Source of the DNA: Fischerella sp. JS2
GTDB taxonomy: Bacteria; Cyanobacteriota; Cyanobacteriia; Cyanobacteriales; Nostocaceae
NCBI RefSeq assembly: GCF_032393985.1
Contig: NZ_CP135918.1
Coordinates: 5,209,724-5,273,723 of the forward strand
Reading direction: 5' to 3'
DNA length: 64,000 nt
This document shows positions 1-8,846 of the stretch, in pieces. Below the pieces are notes generated by a model. That model was not told the origin of the DNA, made no database searches, and saw nothing but the letters and a program-made list of their open reading frames with translations. How positions within the stretch are numbered: position 1 is the first letter of the stretch; every line of letters starts with the position of its first letter. Both the position numbers and the translations under genes were made by a program.

Positions 1-2946
1 AGTAATTGTGGTAGAGATCATATGACGTGTGGCATGAACCACAACCTCACGTATTCCTTGGTGATCGCCTTGTTGAGCTAGCGGATCTTCTAATAAAGCA
101 GCTAAAACAACAGTAGCTTCATTGATTCCTATACCTATGAGCGTAATCGTGGCCAGGATGGAAGTAAATCCAAACGGATAACCAAAAACACTTAAAGAGC
201 CTAACCCAAAACCCGCAGCAAGTATAGCAATTAATCCGAGTACCCCTGCGATCGCAAAAGAATTAAAAGTTAGTACCAGTGTCCCCACCATCAGCACTAG
301 CAACACACTCACCGTTGACAACAGATTAGTAACTGCTGTACTTCGTGTTTCTGCCTCACCTCCAAAATCTAATGAGTAACCGGGGGGTAACTGAAAGTCA
401 CTGGCTGCTAAACGGTGTTGGAAATCTGCCAGAACTTTCGCTGGTAGTACCCCAGCACTCAGCAATCCCTGTATTTTATTTACTCTTTGCCTGTTGCGTC
501 GAAAGATAGTTGCCACATCAGGCATAAGTTGAACATCACCTACAGCCGAGAGTGGAATCCTAGCACGTTCCTGACCTGATGTTGGAGTGTTGTTTGATAG
601 CAAATCTAAGGAAGAAATCTGATCCAAGTTACCACGCTGGGAATTTGATAAGCGCACACGCACGGGTAAGTTTTCCGTATCTTCCAAAACTGAGCCACCC
701 ACAGCCCCCTCTAAACTATTATCTAACTGCTGGGCAATCGCACTCTTATCAAGCCCTGCTAATCTTGCTTCTTCTTCGTCTATTTTTAAGCTGAGTTTCG
801 GCAAAGCCTCAGCCAGAGTGGCGCGAGTATGGAGTACATGGGGAACTTGGTTTAATATTAACCGCATTTGGTTTCCCAATTCCCGTAAGCGTTCTAGGTC
901 AGGGCCATAAAGGCGTAACTCAATAGGAGCCTCATATGGTGGACCTTGCTCCAGTTTTCGCACCCAAACGATAGCTGAAGGAAATGCCTGATCCAACTCT
1001 TTTTGCAAAGCTTGAATCACTGGTAATGGTAACACATTGGGTTTTAGTTGCACCAAACCTTGGGCGTAATTAGATGAATTTTCGCGATTATTAATGATGT
1101 TGTAGTAAATTTTCGGAGCGCTTTTACCGATAAACCAATGAACATCATTAACTTCTGGATGCTTTTTAATTAACTGCCGTGCTTGTAGAACAGTAGATTC
1201 AGTTTTTTCTAATGATGCTTGGATTGGTAGCTCTAACTCAGCGTAAAACTGATCCCGGCCTGAAGGTGGAAAAAACTCAATATCCAAATGGGGAGCTACG
1301 GCAAAACCAGCTATCGGTAAAATTAGAGACATACTTACTGCGATCACTGGTCTAGCAAGAGCTTTATCCAACGTCCAACGGTAAACTCGTGTGATCTGAG
1401 GGTGAGAAAAGCCTGTTTCCCACCAAACATTCCGGCTAGAAGTATGACTTCTACCTCTATGCGTCCAATCATGCAACTTTCCAGCCACCGCAGGTAAAAT
1501 AGTTAACGATGTAACTAAAGAAGCTACGATCCCTAGAATTGAACTTAAGCCAATAGTACCAGTAAATTCCCCTACACCTCCAGGAGCTAAAGCAATAGGC
1601 AAGAAAGCCAAAACAGTGCTAGTAGTAGAACTCACAAGTGGAACAGCTAAGTGCTTAAAACTATCTGCGATCGCTTGTTCTGGAGCCATGCCTTCATGCA
1701 GGCGGACTTGCACTTCATCAACCACGGCAATTGAGTTATCAACCAGAAGACCCAAGGCAATAATTAGTCCTGTGACAGACATTTGATGCAATGGCACCTT
1801 TAATACTTGCATTGCCCCGAACACTATTAAAGATGACAGAGGCAAAGTGACAGCAACAACCAGTGCAGATCTCCAGCCCATCATAAAATAGAGGACAATC
1901 AACGCCAGGACAGAACCAATCAGCAATTCCTGGAGGACAACACGGATGCGAGCTGCGACATAACTGCTTTGGTCAAGAAGGACTTTTAAACCAATCCCAC
2001 TTGGTAACTGGGCGCGGAATTTTTCTATGGTTTGATCGGCTACATGTTTCCAGTCATCAAGACGTTTCTCTGGTTCTACCAACACCTCTAGAGCGATCGC
2101 TGGCTGACCACTAACTAAAGCCAAACTGGCAAGCGGCTCAATTGTTGCTTTCTTAACTTGGGCAATATCACCCAAGCGAGTAAATTGACCCGAGTTACCA
2201 AAGCGAATAGGAATACGATTAATTCGCTCTAGCGAATCAAGTTCATCTTCAACTTCAAACAACAGATCATTGTTTGAACTACGTAGTTGACCAGCCGCTA
2301 CCTTGGCATCACTTGAGAGAATCTGCCTCGATAATTCTGGCGCTGTCAAACCAAGGGAAGCTAAATCCGAGGGGCTAATCTCAACGATGATTTCTTCGTT
2401 GGGATCGCCAAACATCTCAACTTTTGTTGTGCCTGGAACATAGCGTAGTTGGTCTTTAAGTTCTTCACTCAGACGACGCAAAATTGTATAGTCTGTGGAT
2501 TCTTTAAGATTCCAGGTCAAGGCAACAATCAAAGCATTGGCTTTAATTTCTAATTTTTCAAACCTGGGTCGTGAGGCTTCTGATGGCAGCTGGGGAATCG
2601 CATCTGTAATGCGATTGCGTACACGCGACCAAACTTCGTCAGCATCTTTACCCTTGACTGTGTCTTTCAGTTCAATGGAGATAATAGAGAAACCTGGGCG
2701 GGAGGTAGATTCAAGATGTTTGATCTCTTCAATATCAGATAATTCTTCCTCAATTTTATCGGTCACAAGCGTTTCCACACGCTCAACAGTTGCTCCAGGA
2801 AAAGCAGTTTTAATTAAAGCGTTGCGCTGAGTTAATACAGGATCTTCAAGGCGGGGCATAGTCACAAATGCAGAGAGTCCCCACACAACGATCAAGCAAA
2901 TTGTCAGAAGTAGTAATTGGACATTGCGGTAAAACAGAGTTGACAT
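1..2946 (-). CDS. RND-family efflux transporter permease, C-terminus cut by window edge
   Basis: The frame is open from an ATG at 2946 to position 1 without a stop, giving 982 residues of a family usually about 1030-1070 long, so the C-terminus lies outside. The protein starts MSTLFYRNVQLLLLTIC (first membrane helix), followed by a periplasmic porter region with PGATVERVETLVTDKIEEEL. The TM4 motif GLLVDNSIAVVDEV matches the usual GLLVDDAIVVVENV of HAE1-type pumps, with DN in place of DD. A second periplasmic half and TM bundle follow. It is a proton-driven inner-membrane pump that works with a periplasmic adaptor, and the adaptor gene lies upstream on the same strand. Substrate cannot be read from sequence; the TetR regulator upstream suggests drugs or other small toxic compounds rather than metals. 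Confidence 0.93.
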   Translation of the reverse strand, partial: MSTLFYRNVQLLLLTICLIVVWGLSAFVTMPRLEDPVLTQRNALIKTAFPGATVERVETLVTDKIEEELSDIEEIKHLESTSRPGFSIISIELKDTVKGKDADEVWSRVRNRITDAIPQLPSEASRPRFEKLEIKANALIVALTWNLKESTDYTILRRLSEELKDQLRYVPGTTKVEMFGDPNEEIIVEISPSDLASLGLTAPELSRQILSSDAKVAAGQLRSSNNDLLFEVEDELDSLERINRIPIRFGNSGQFTRLGDIAQVKKATIEPLASLALVSGQPAIALEVLVEPEKRLDDWKHVADQTIEKFRAQLPSGIGLKVLLDQSSYVAARIRVVLQELLIGSVLALIVLYFMMGWRSALVVAVTLPLSSLIVFGAMQVLKVPLHQMSVTGLIIALGLLVDNSIAVVDEVQVRLHEGMAPEQAIADSFKHLAVPLVSSTTSTVLAFLPIALAPGGVGEFTGTIGLSSILGIVASLVTSLTILPAVAGKLHDWTHRGRSHTSSRNVWWETGFSHPQITRVYRWTLDKALARPVIAVSMSLILPIAGFAVAPHLDIEFFPPSGRDQFYAELELPIQASLEKTESTVLQARQLIKKHPEVNDVHWFIGKSAPKIYYNIINNRENSSNYAQGLVQLKPNVLPLPVIQALQKELDQAFPSAIVWVRKLEQGPPYEAPIELRLYGPDLERLRELGNQMRLILNQVPHVLHTRATLAEALPKLSLKIDEEEARLAGLDKSAIAQQLDNSLEGAVGGSVLEDTENLPVRVRLSNSQRGNLDQISSLDLLSNNTPTSGQERARIPLSAVGDVQLMPDVATIFRRNRQRVNKIQGLLSAGVLPAKVLADFQHRLAASDFQLPPGYSLDFGGEAETRSTAVTNLLSTVSVLLVLMVGTLVLTFNSFAIAGVLGLIAILAAGFGLGSLSVFGYPFGFTSILATITLIGIGINEATVVLAALLEDPLAQQGDHQGIREVVVHATRHMISTTIT

Positions 2947-2967
2947 TATTCTGACGCCCTTTTTTAA

Positions 2968-2995
2968 CAGTTATCAGTTATCAGTTATCAGTTAC
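2968..2995. repeat. Heptanucleotide tandem repeat (AGTTATC) between pump and adaptor
   Basis: About four copies of AGTTATC occur in a row just upstream of the RND permease start. Such 7-base tandem repeats (STRR) are common between genes in Nostoc-type genomes. The surrounding 307-bp gap (2947-3253) has a HIP1-like site and no convincing gene, so pump and adaptor may still be cotranscribed. Confidence 0.7.
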
Positions 2996-3253
2996 CAATT
3001 TCATCACTTGGATAACAGTTCGCATTGTTAGCGGGTTTAAATCTCGCGTCATATACCTGATAACTGCGGCTATTACTGTTTGCTCAATTCAATATGTGTA
3101 CAATACCTGAGTCGGGTTGGATTGTTTGGCGCACCAGAAGAGCGATCGCTTTGTCTGAAATAAATTTTCAATTTGACCGAGTTTTGATATTCCAACCAAT
3201 CAATGAAGTGAGCAAACCTTCGCAAAATCTAAAATTGCTTGTCCCTCCTTGTC

Positions 3254-4612
3254 CTAAGAGCCTGCAATCTGTACTAGCTGACCAGGTACAATTCGTTGTA
3301 TTCCGTCAATAATCACATTGTCACCAGACTCAATTGCTCCTCGAACTAGAACGCGATCGCCTTCGGTATGCACAACTTCCACGTCCCGACGTTCGACGCG
3401 ATAGGGTTTTGTTGCATTCGCTAAGGATAAATTCTTTTGGGAATTTTCCGTCTCAGTTAAGGCATAACAAGACCACAAGCCACGTTTTCCTTGTACAAGT
3501 GCTGAGATTGGCAACCAGTATCCATTTGTTGAGACGGTTTGAGCAATTTTTAATCGCCCGATTTGTCCAGGTGCTACTGATTGCTTTGCCGCCTGTTCTA
3601 ATGTGAGGACGACAGTACGAGTACGGGTAGCTAGATCAATTTCTGGCAGAATAGATGATACTTTCGCTGTGTATGTTGTTTCCCCAATTTGAACACTTTG
3701 GTTAGTACCTACTTGGAGTTGGGAAAGCAATGATACAGGAATACCGATTTCTAATTCTGGTCTTACATCTTCCATGAGGCGCAGCACTGCTTGACCTGCA
3801 TTCACAACAGTTCCTTCATCCAGCCGCCGAGCCGCAATAATCCCAGCAAAAGGAGCTTTAATAGTACTTTTTGCTATAGTGATTTCGATGTCAGCTATAC
3901 TGGCTTCTAATTGTTTGACTGCTGCCTTTTGCGCTGCTATCTGTTCTTTACGTGTTCCTGCCAATAACTCATTGAGATTACTTTTTGCTGCCGATAGACG
4001 CTCAAACAAGGCATTAGAGTTAAAGGCTACTTCGTCATATTGCTCTTTGGAAATTGCTCCTGTTTCGTAGAGATACTTGCGTCGAGTACGTTTTAGATGT
4101 TCCAGTTTTAATTGTTCTTCTATTTCTTTGACTTGAGCGCGAGCAGTTGCTATATCTTCGTTGCGAGGCCCGGTTTGTAATTCTTCCAATACAGCCACAG
4201 CTCGGTCTTTTTGAGCAATCAACTCTTGACGTTTAGCTTCTAAGTTAGTCGTATCCAGCTTGGCTAAAGCAGTTCCAGTAGCGACCCGATTTCCCCGATC
4301 AACACCAAACCAAACTAGTTTTCCACCTCGCTCAAAGCCTAGTTCACTGGCTCGAACTGCCTGGAATTCTCCTGTGTAGGTTCGTGAGATTTGATAAGAC
4401 TTTACTGGCTTGACATTGGTTGTTTTGACAGTGAGCAGATTTACATCTGCACTGCTTTCTACATTTCGCTTGTCCATCAACAAGCGTGTGATGCCAATAG
4501 TCAGGCCAGATAGCAAGAGGATACTGCCTATTAGGGTTAGTCTTCTGGTTGTTGACTTGAAGTGAGGTATTACCTGTTTAAACGCAAGCTCATCAGATGA
4601 CTTTGTTTTCAT
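3254..4612 (-). CDS. RND efflux periplasmic adaptor (HlyD/AcrA-type membrane fusion protein)
   Basis: The 452-residue protein has an N-terminal membrane anchor (about residues 27-47), then a barrel-lipoyl segment (YTGEFQAVRASELGFERGG and later LAKLDTTNLEAK). A long alpha-helical hairpin rich in Ala, Lys, Glu and Gln covers about 115-245, followed by the second lipoyl half (STIKAPFAGIIAARRLDEG) and a beta-barrel domain with LPEIDLATRTRTVVLTLE. This order is that of MFP adaptors that join an RND pump to an outer-membrane channel. It lies upstream of the permease gene on the same strand. No outer-membrane TolC-like gene is seen in the window; one may lie further left or elsewhere in the genome. 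Confidence 0.92.
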   Translation of the reverse strand: MKTKSSDELAFKQVIPHFKSTTRRLTLIGSILLLSGLTIGITRLLMDKRNVESSADVNLLTVKTTNVKPVKSYQISRTYTGEFQAVRASELGFERGGKLVWFGVDRGNRVATGTALAKLDTTNLEAKRQELIAQKDRAVAVLEELQTGPRNEDIATARAQVKEIEEQLKLEHLKRTRRKYLYETGAISKEQYDEVAFNSNALFERLSAAKSNLNELLAGTRKEQIAAQKAAVKQLEASIADIEITIAKSTIKAPFAGIIAARRLDEGTVVNAGQAVLRLMEDVRPELEIGIPVSLLSQLQVGTNQSVQIGETTYTAKVSSILPEIDLATRTRTVVLTLEQAAKQSVAPGQIGRLKIAQTVSTNGYWLPISALVQGKRGLWSCYALTETENSQKNLSLANATKPYRVERRDVEVVHTEGDRVLVRGAIESGDNVIIDGIQRIVPGQLVQIAGS

Positions 4613-4814
4613 GGCTTTTATCCTTCAAAAGCGATCGCAACATTTGCTTGCTTGCATTTGGAATGGGGCATACGTAAACCTAATTTACAAATAATTATGT
4701 TGATTATGTTGCTGAAAACTCGCACCTATTAATGTTTTTGACCTCGCTTAAAATTCCCTAAATTTCAAAAAGGCTAAGCCAGTTGCTCTTTAAAAGAGCA
4801 AAAAAAATTTATCT

Positions 4815-5432
4815 TTATCTGTACTCATGTTCGTCTTTTAGAGAAACGAGGCTTGTCAAGTACTGATTTAAATGCTCAATCACTCTTTTCATGTGAATAT
4901 GTTTTCTGTAGAGTTGGCTCATCATCAACGCTCCTTCAAGGTTAGCAATAACAATGGTTGCAACCACATCTGGCTCGACTGCCTGAGAAATTTCACCTTC
5001 AGCAATTCCCTTTTCGATAATTTGGCAAATAAGTTGTCGCCACCTGTTCATAGCTTCCTGTGTCTTTGCCCGTAAAACTGAATTTGTATCGTCGCTTTCA
5101 ATCGCTGTGTTTAAAATTGGACACCCACCGGGAATAAGTGGTTCTCCAAGCACAAAACTTAGGTAGACAGAAGTGATGGCTTGCAGGCGTTCAATGGCAT
5201 GAGTTTTTCCTTTGACAGCATCAACAAAACGTTGATTAACAAGATTAAAGGCAAGATCTAAAGCATGTAGTGCTAACTCTTCTTTACTTTGAAAATGGTT
5301 ATATATTCCTCCTTTTTGCAATCCTGTAGCCTGCATAATATCCGACATCGAAACACCACTATAACCCTTCAGGTTAAACAGTTCTGCTGCCTTTGTCAGA
5401 ATTTTTTCTCTGGTAATTTTTGCTTTGGACAT
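4815..5432 (-). CDS. TetR-family transcriptional regulator
   Basis: The 205-residue protein has an N-terminal TetR-type helix-turn-helix: TREKILTKAAELFNLKGY, then SMSDIMQATGLQKGGIYNHF, in which the recognition helix ends in the typical G-x-x-Y-x-H-F. The C-terminal ligand domain (about 60-200) includes the cyanobacterial/proteobacterial pattern PGGCPILN. It is first in a minus-strand row leading into the adaptor and pump genes, with a 202-bp gap, so the natural reading is local repression of the efflux operon and of itself. The 18-bp palindrome immediately upstream fits its operator. The ligand is unknown. Confidence 0.9.
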   Translation of the reverse strand: MSKAKITREKILTKAAELFNLKGYSGVSMSDIMQATGLQKGGIYNHFQSKEELALHALDLAFNLVNQRFVDAVKGKTHAIERLQAITSVYLSFVLGEPLIPGGCPILNTAIESDDTNSVLRAKTQEAMNRWRQLICQIIEKGIAEGEISQAVEPDVVATIVIANLEGALMMSQLYRKHIHMKRVIEHLNQYLTSLVSLKDEHEYR

Positions 5433-5447
5433 TTAGCATCTCTATTT

Positions 5448-5465
5448 AAAGACCAATTGGTCTTT
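5448..5465. promoter_or_regulatory. 18-bp perfect palindrome, likely TetR operator
   Basis: AAAGACCAATTGGTCTTT is a perfect inverted repeat starting 16 bp upstream of the TetR gene start. The core GACC-N4-GGTC is the type of site bound by several TetR regulators (for example NemR-like boxes). The operator assignment is inferred from position and symmetry. Confidence 0.65.
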
Positions 5466-5504
5466 TAATCCATTGCCATATTATCAGAAGGAATATTTGG
5501 ATGA

Positions 5505-5936
5505 CAACAGGTAAAACAATATATTTGGGTGCGACTCTTTTAGGGATACATGGATGTTGTTATACCCCAAGTAACTCTGAATTGTCCGGGTATCAGTACC
5601 TCGATTGGCCTTGGGATAACAGGTTCCATGTCGTAGCATATTTGCGTGAACACAGGACAGACTTGCTAACTTGCCAGCCCGCTCAACAATTCCACCAATT
5701 GTATCTCGTGCTAATGGTTCACACTAAGACAGGAATACATAGAGACTAAGAGGATAATCTCTTTGAAGCTTACGGAGTGAGCGCATCTCCTCACCATAAA
5801 GTGGTTGGACACTATGTATCCCCTTTTTTACCCGCTTCACGTAAATCGTTCCAGCATTAAAGTCTATCTGCTCTACTGTTGATTTAAACATTGCGTTCGC
5901 ACCTGCATTAGAAGGTGGGCATCTTCTGGAGTCCAT
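5505..5936 (-). pseudogene. Degraded tyrosine recombinase (phage integrase family)
   Basis: An open stretch 5724-5936 encodes VEQIDFNAGTIYVKRVKKGI and PLYGEEMRSLRKLQRDYPLS, which matches the middle of small cyanobacterial tyrosine recombinases. It stops at 5724, but in a shifted frame the homology continues through about 5505. That part holds VHANMLRHGT, which contains the H-x-x-R catalytic box, and RTIQSYLGYNNI. The N-terminal part with the first catalytic Arg is missing, and the nucleophile Tyr region at the end is eroded. It is therefore a dead remnant. It abuts a transposase fragment on the same strand, which suggests repeated insertion at this spot. Confidence 0.75.
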
Positions 5937-6000
5937 TATCTAATTGAAGGACATGTATATCTTTAGGATATGTAATTGCCAACAATTCTAAAAAAATATT
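5937..6000 (-). pseudogene. Short IS630-type transposase remnant
   Basis: Read on the minus strand, this stretch encodes YPKDIHVLQLDNG, resembling the segment around the second catalytic Asp of IS630-family transposases. It then runs directly into the integrase remnant. Only about 20 residues survive, so the family call is tentative. Confidence 0.45.
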
Positions 6001-6072
6001 GAAACAGACTGTATTGTATAGTTATTGTCTTTATAATATGATTACCATCATACAATATCTAAAACTAACTTA

Positions 6073-7182
6073 ATGAATAAACCGATCATTCTTGTAACTG
6101 GCGCTACTGGCAAAATAGGAAGCGCTGTCGTTTTGGAGCTTGTTAATCTCGGCTGGCCAGTACGCGCCGTTGTCCGCACGCTTGATGCGCGCAGTGAAAG
6201 ATTGAGAAAACTTGGGGTGGAGGTGGTTGCCGCAGATTTATTCGATCCGGAACAGCTCTTTAGAGCCATGCAGGGAACCTCTCGTGCTTATTACTGTCCG
6301 CCTTTTAACTCGTATATGATCCAAAGCGCAGCCGCCTTTGTAGTTTCCGCTCAAAAGGCAAGACTCGAAGCCATCGTTGGCCTTAGCCAATGGCTTGCAA
6401 GTCCCTCGCATCCTTCATTGTTAACACGGCAACACTGGCTCGTCGACCACTTGTTCTCTATGATCCCAGGTGTCGCCCACACCATCGTCAACCCAGGATT
6501 CTTTGCTGATAACTATTTGCGCCTGATCAATTTTGCTGCTCATTTTGGTATGTTTCCTAACCTGACTGGTAACAGCCGCAATGCGCCGCCTTCAAATGAG
6601 GATATAGCACGCGTCGCTGTTGCTGCGTTGATTGATCCCGCAAAGCATAACGGTAAAACTTATCGTCCAACTGGACCTGTACTCCTTTCGGTAAGCGATA
6701 TGACCAAAATCTTGAGCCGGGTGCTAAAGCGGAAGGTTCTCCCTATGAACATGCCGATGCCGATGTTTTTAAAGGCTGCGCGAGCTGAGGGCGTGAGCGC
6801 TTTCGAACTGAGTGGTTTCCGTTATTACGTTGAAGATCACAAGCGTGGGGCTTTTGAAATGGGCGCTCCAACCACTGACGTTTATGACGTCACAGGTCGA
6901 CAGCCGGAGGATTTTGAAACCATCGCCCGCCGTTACGCCGCTTTGCCAAAGGCCCGTATCAGTTTGGAAAACAAGCTTCGCGCTTTGGTGGATTTCATTC
7001 GCATCGGTTTCACACCTGCTTACGATCTAGATGGCTACGAGCGGCAACAACGGCATCCATTGCTCGCTCATCCAATACTTGCCGCCGACTCCGAGGTTTG
7101 GATTAATGAGCATGGTGTAAACAATGGAGCGGATAGGCTTAGCTTTCAAGTCATAAATGGTATCGACGGAACACGCGTATGA
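6073..7182 (+). CDS. NmrA-like NAD(P)-binding oxidoreductase or redox sensor
   Basis: The 369-residue protein opens with a Rossmann motif, ILVTGATGKIGSAVV (GxxGxxG), at residues 6-20. It follows the NmrA/atypical SDR layout with VVAADLFDPEQLFRAMQG and a substrate-pocket region PGFFADNYLRLI. The classic SDR Tyr-x-x-x-Lys is not evident, as is usual for NmrA-like proteins. The segment after about residue 285 (YDVTGRQPEDFETIARRY) is the NmrA C-terminal helical tail, extended by some 70 residues that I do not recognise. The codon use is GC-richer than the flanking DNA, which together with the integrase and transposase scars upstream hints at acquisition by transfer. Its stop overlaps the ATG of a short reading frame at 7179. 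Confidence 0.82.
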   Translation: MNKPIILVTGATGKIGSAVVLELVNLGWPVRAVVRTLDARSERLRKLGVEVVAADLFDPEQLFRAMQGTSRAYYCPPFNSYMIQSAAAFVVSAQKARLEAIVGLSQWLASPSHPSLLTRQHWLVDHLFSMIPGVAHTIVNPGFFADNYLRLINFAAHFGMFPNLTGNSRNAPPSNEDIARVAVAALIDPAKHNGKTYRPTGPVLLSVSDMTKILSRVLKRKVLPMNMPMPMFLKAARAEGVSAFELSGFRYYVEDHKRGAFEMGAPTTDVYDVTGRQPEDFETIARRYAALPKARISLENKLRALVDFIRIGFTPAYDLDGYERQQRHPLLAHPILAADSEVWINEHGVNNGADRLSFQVINGIDGTRV

Positions 7183-7340
7183 GCATAGAAATGCTCTCTA
7201 ATCTTTTCTTGCTCCTTTCCAGATTAATGGTAATCGTCGCTATTGGAGTGTTTTCCCGTTATTTGAAGGTTGTACTCGAATAACGTTGATCGCAATCTTT
7301 GTAGCGTGGCTTCTTTACGCTGGAACTCTTGAGTGCAAAG
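7179..7340 (+). pseudogene. Frameshifted small membrane protein coupled to the NmrA-like gene
   Basis: An ATG at 7179 overlaps the NmrA-like stop (ATGA) and opens a 34-residue hydrophobic frame (LFLLLSRLMVIVAIGVFSRY). It ends at a TAA shortly after. In the next frame a second hydrophobic stretch, TLIAIFVAWLLYAGTL, follows directly. Together they look like a two-helix membrane protein broken by one frameshift. The family is not recognised. The ATGA overlap suggests it was once translationally coupled to the upstream gene. Confidence 0.35.
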
Positions 7341-8788
7341 GCATAAAGACTTGAGGGCTGTTTAGCACATTTGCACGGGAGAAGTTGAGTCTAAAATTTC
7401 AGCAGGGTTGCTTATTAGCTTATAAGGTTTCAGAGTGTTTGTTGAGATCGCCTTACACGAACTCTACCAAAACCTACTTGTTCCACGAATGCTGATATTC
7501 GAGGGAGTAAACTTCGGCATTCTCGTTGGACTATCTGTTTCTCTTGTCGCTTGACTTTATACAAGGATCAATTATTCCATCATGAGATTATGGAGCATCA
7601 CGGTAATTTGACTTTTGCCATTAAGTTGTAAAACATCGAAATAGCAGGGGCTACACTCAATTTTATTCTCAACAAATTAACTTTAGTGACATTAATCACG
7701 ACATAAGTAAGATGTATAAGAGTATGGTAAGCGATCGCTCTGCCAAGAAGATAACTGGAAAAAAATAAATTAATCCAAAAAGCTCAAAAGACAGTTCTTA
7801 AATAATAATCATTCTGTGGGGGGAGAAAGCGACAGCAAGCGCTTTCTCCCCCTCAAATATGTGTGAAGAATTTATACTCCTTGCCTTTCATTTATCTTTG
7901 GGGTAGTTATGAGTTTTTTTAATGTTTTAGAGCTTTATAAATCTATTTAAAAACTAAATATTTAAAAACTTAAAGATTACATTGTTCCACAATAAATATT
8001 AATAAACCACTTATCTAAATTCAAGAGAATTTCATTTGTAGAATCGATGATATTTGATTTTTTATCTTACTAACGTAGCTTTTTATTCAGCTTAATTTCA
8101 TTTTCATAAGCTTAAGTTACTAACTTCACAACCAGATGTTAACCTTTTCATGTCATATTTGAGCAAAGTTTAAAGTTGTCTCTATCTCATCTAAAATACT
8201 TTTATTTCACGTTCCAATAGTTTTTTCAAGCTTCCTAAGTTCGTTCAATTGGGGGAATTCCAATGTACAACAAACTAACAAGAAAGAGTGAACTTATGTT
8301 TTGCTATATTGACTCATTAGGAATGTTATACTATTGTAGTAGTTATGAACAAATGGACATCCAAAGTCCAGTTCTAAAATCAAACATGACCATTAAGCTT
8401 AAGTATCAGCAAGATTAGGCAAGCTCCTTAACTAAATACTAAGAAGATTGAGATTGACATCATCACTATGGTCATGTAGCAAAAATTATTGAATAAAAAT
8501 TAAATAACACAATGATTGACTTGGTTTAGGCTTATTTAAGCAAGTAATTTCAAGTTTTAAGATACGAATTCTGTCTGAAATCGTATATAACCTTTTTCAA
8601 CAGCTTAAACTTGTCCTTTGCAAATCATATTCATTGCCTCCATACCTTTCAATGTTCGTCAAACAGTATAAGGAGGTAGTGTTGTAAAAATTCTCTCTAG
8701 TACTACATAAATAGTCGTAACACACATGATTCACTCTATAAGTAGTAGTTCTCGAATCTTTTGCAACACTATCTGAATAATAATTCTC
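7341..8788. other. Gene-poor AT-rich stretch
   Basis: About 1.45 kb without a supported gene on either strand. It contains a HIP1 site near 7732 and one strong hairpin (listed separately). The only other coding hint is a short hydrophobic frame near 7490-7551 (MLIFEGVNFGILVGLSVSLVA), perhaps more debris of the membrane protein above. The right part probably holds the promoter and a long leader of the secreted orphan gene. Confidence 0.5.
7819..7852. repeat. 13-bp perfect-stem hairpin
   Basis: GGGGGAGAAAGCG pairs with CGCTTTCTCCCCC around an 8-base loop. No T-run follows, so it is not a standard intrinsic terminator. It may still end transcription from the NmrA side or be a dispersed palindromic repeat. 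Confidence 0.6.
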
Positions 8789-8834
8789 TGCAAAAGCTGA
8801 TTAAACATCCTTGCAAAAGCTGATTAAACATCCT
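8789..8834 (+). repeat. Two-copy 23-bp tandem duplication upstream of the secreted orphan
   Basis: TGCAAAAGCTGATTAAACAT plus CCT is present twice in direct succession, the second copy ending 12 bp before the ATG at 8847. It sits in the 5' leader and may change spacing of a promoter or ribosome-binding region. No clear Shine-Dalgarno sequence is seen. Confidence 0.85.
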
Positions 8835-8846
8835 TAAACACAAATT

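Noticed and set aside
5501-5749. 82-residue plus-strand frame
   Set aside because: It is antisense to the degraded integrase, whose H-x-x-R box is readable on the minus strand.
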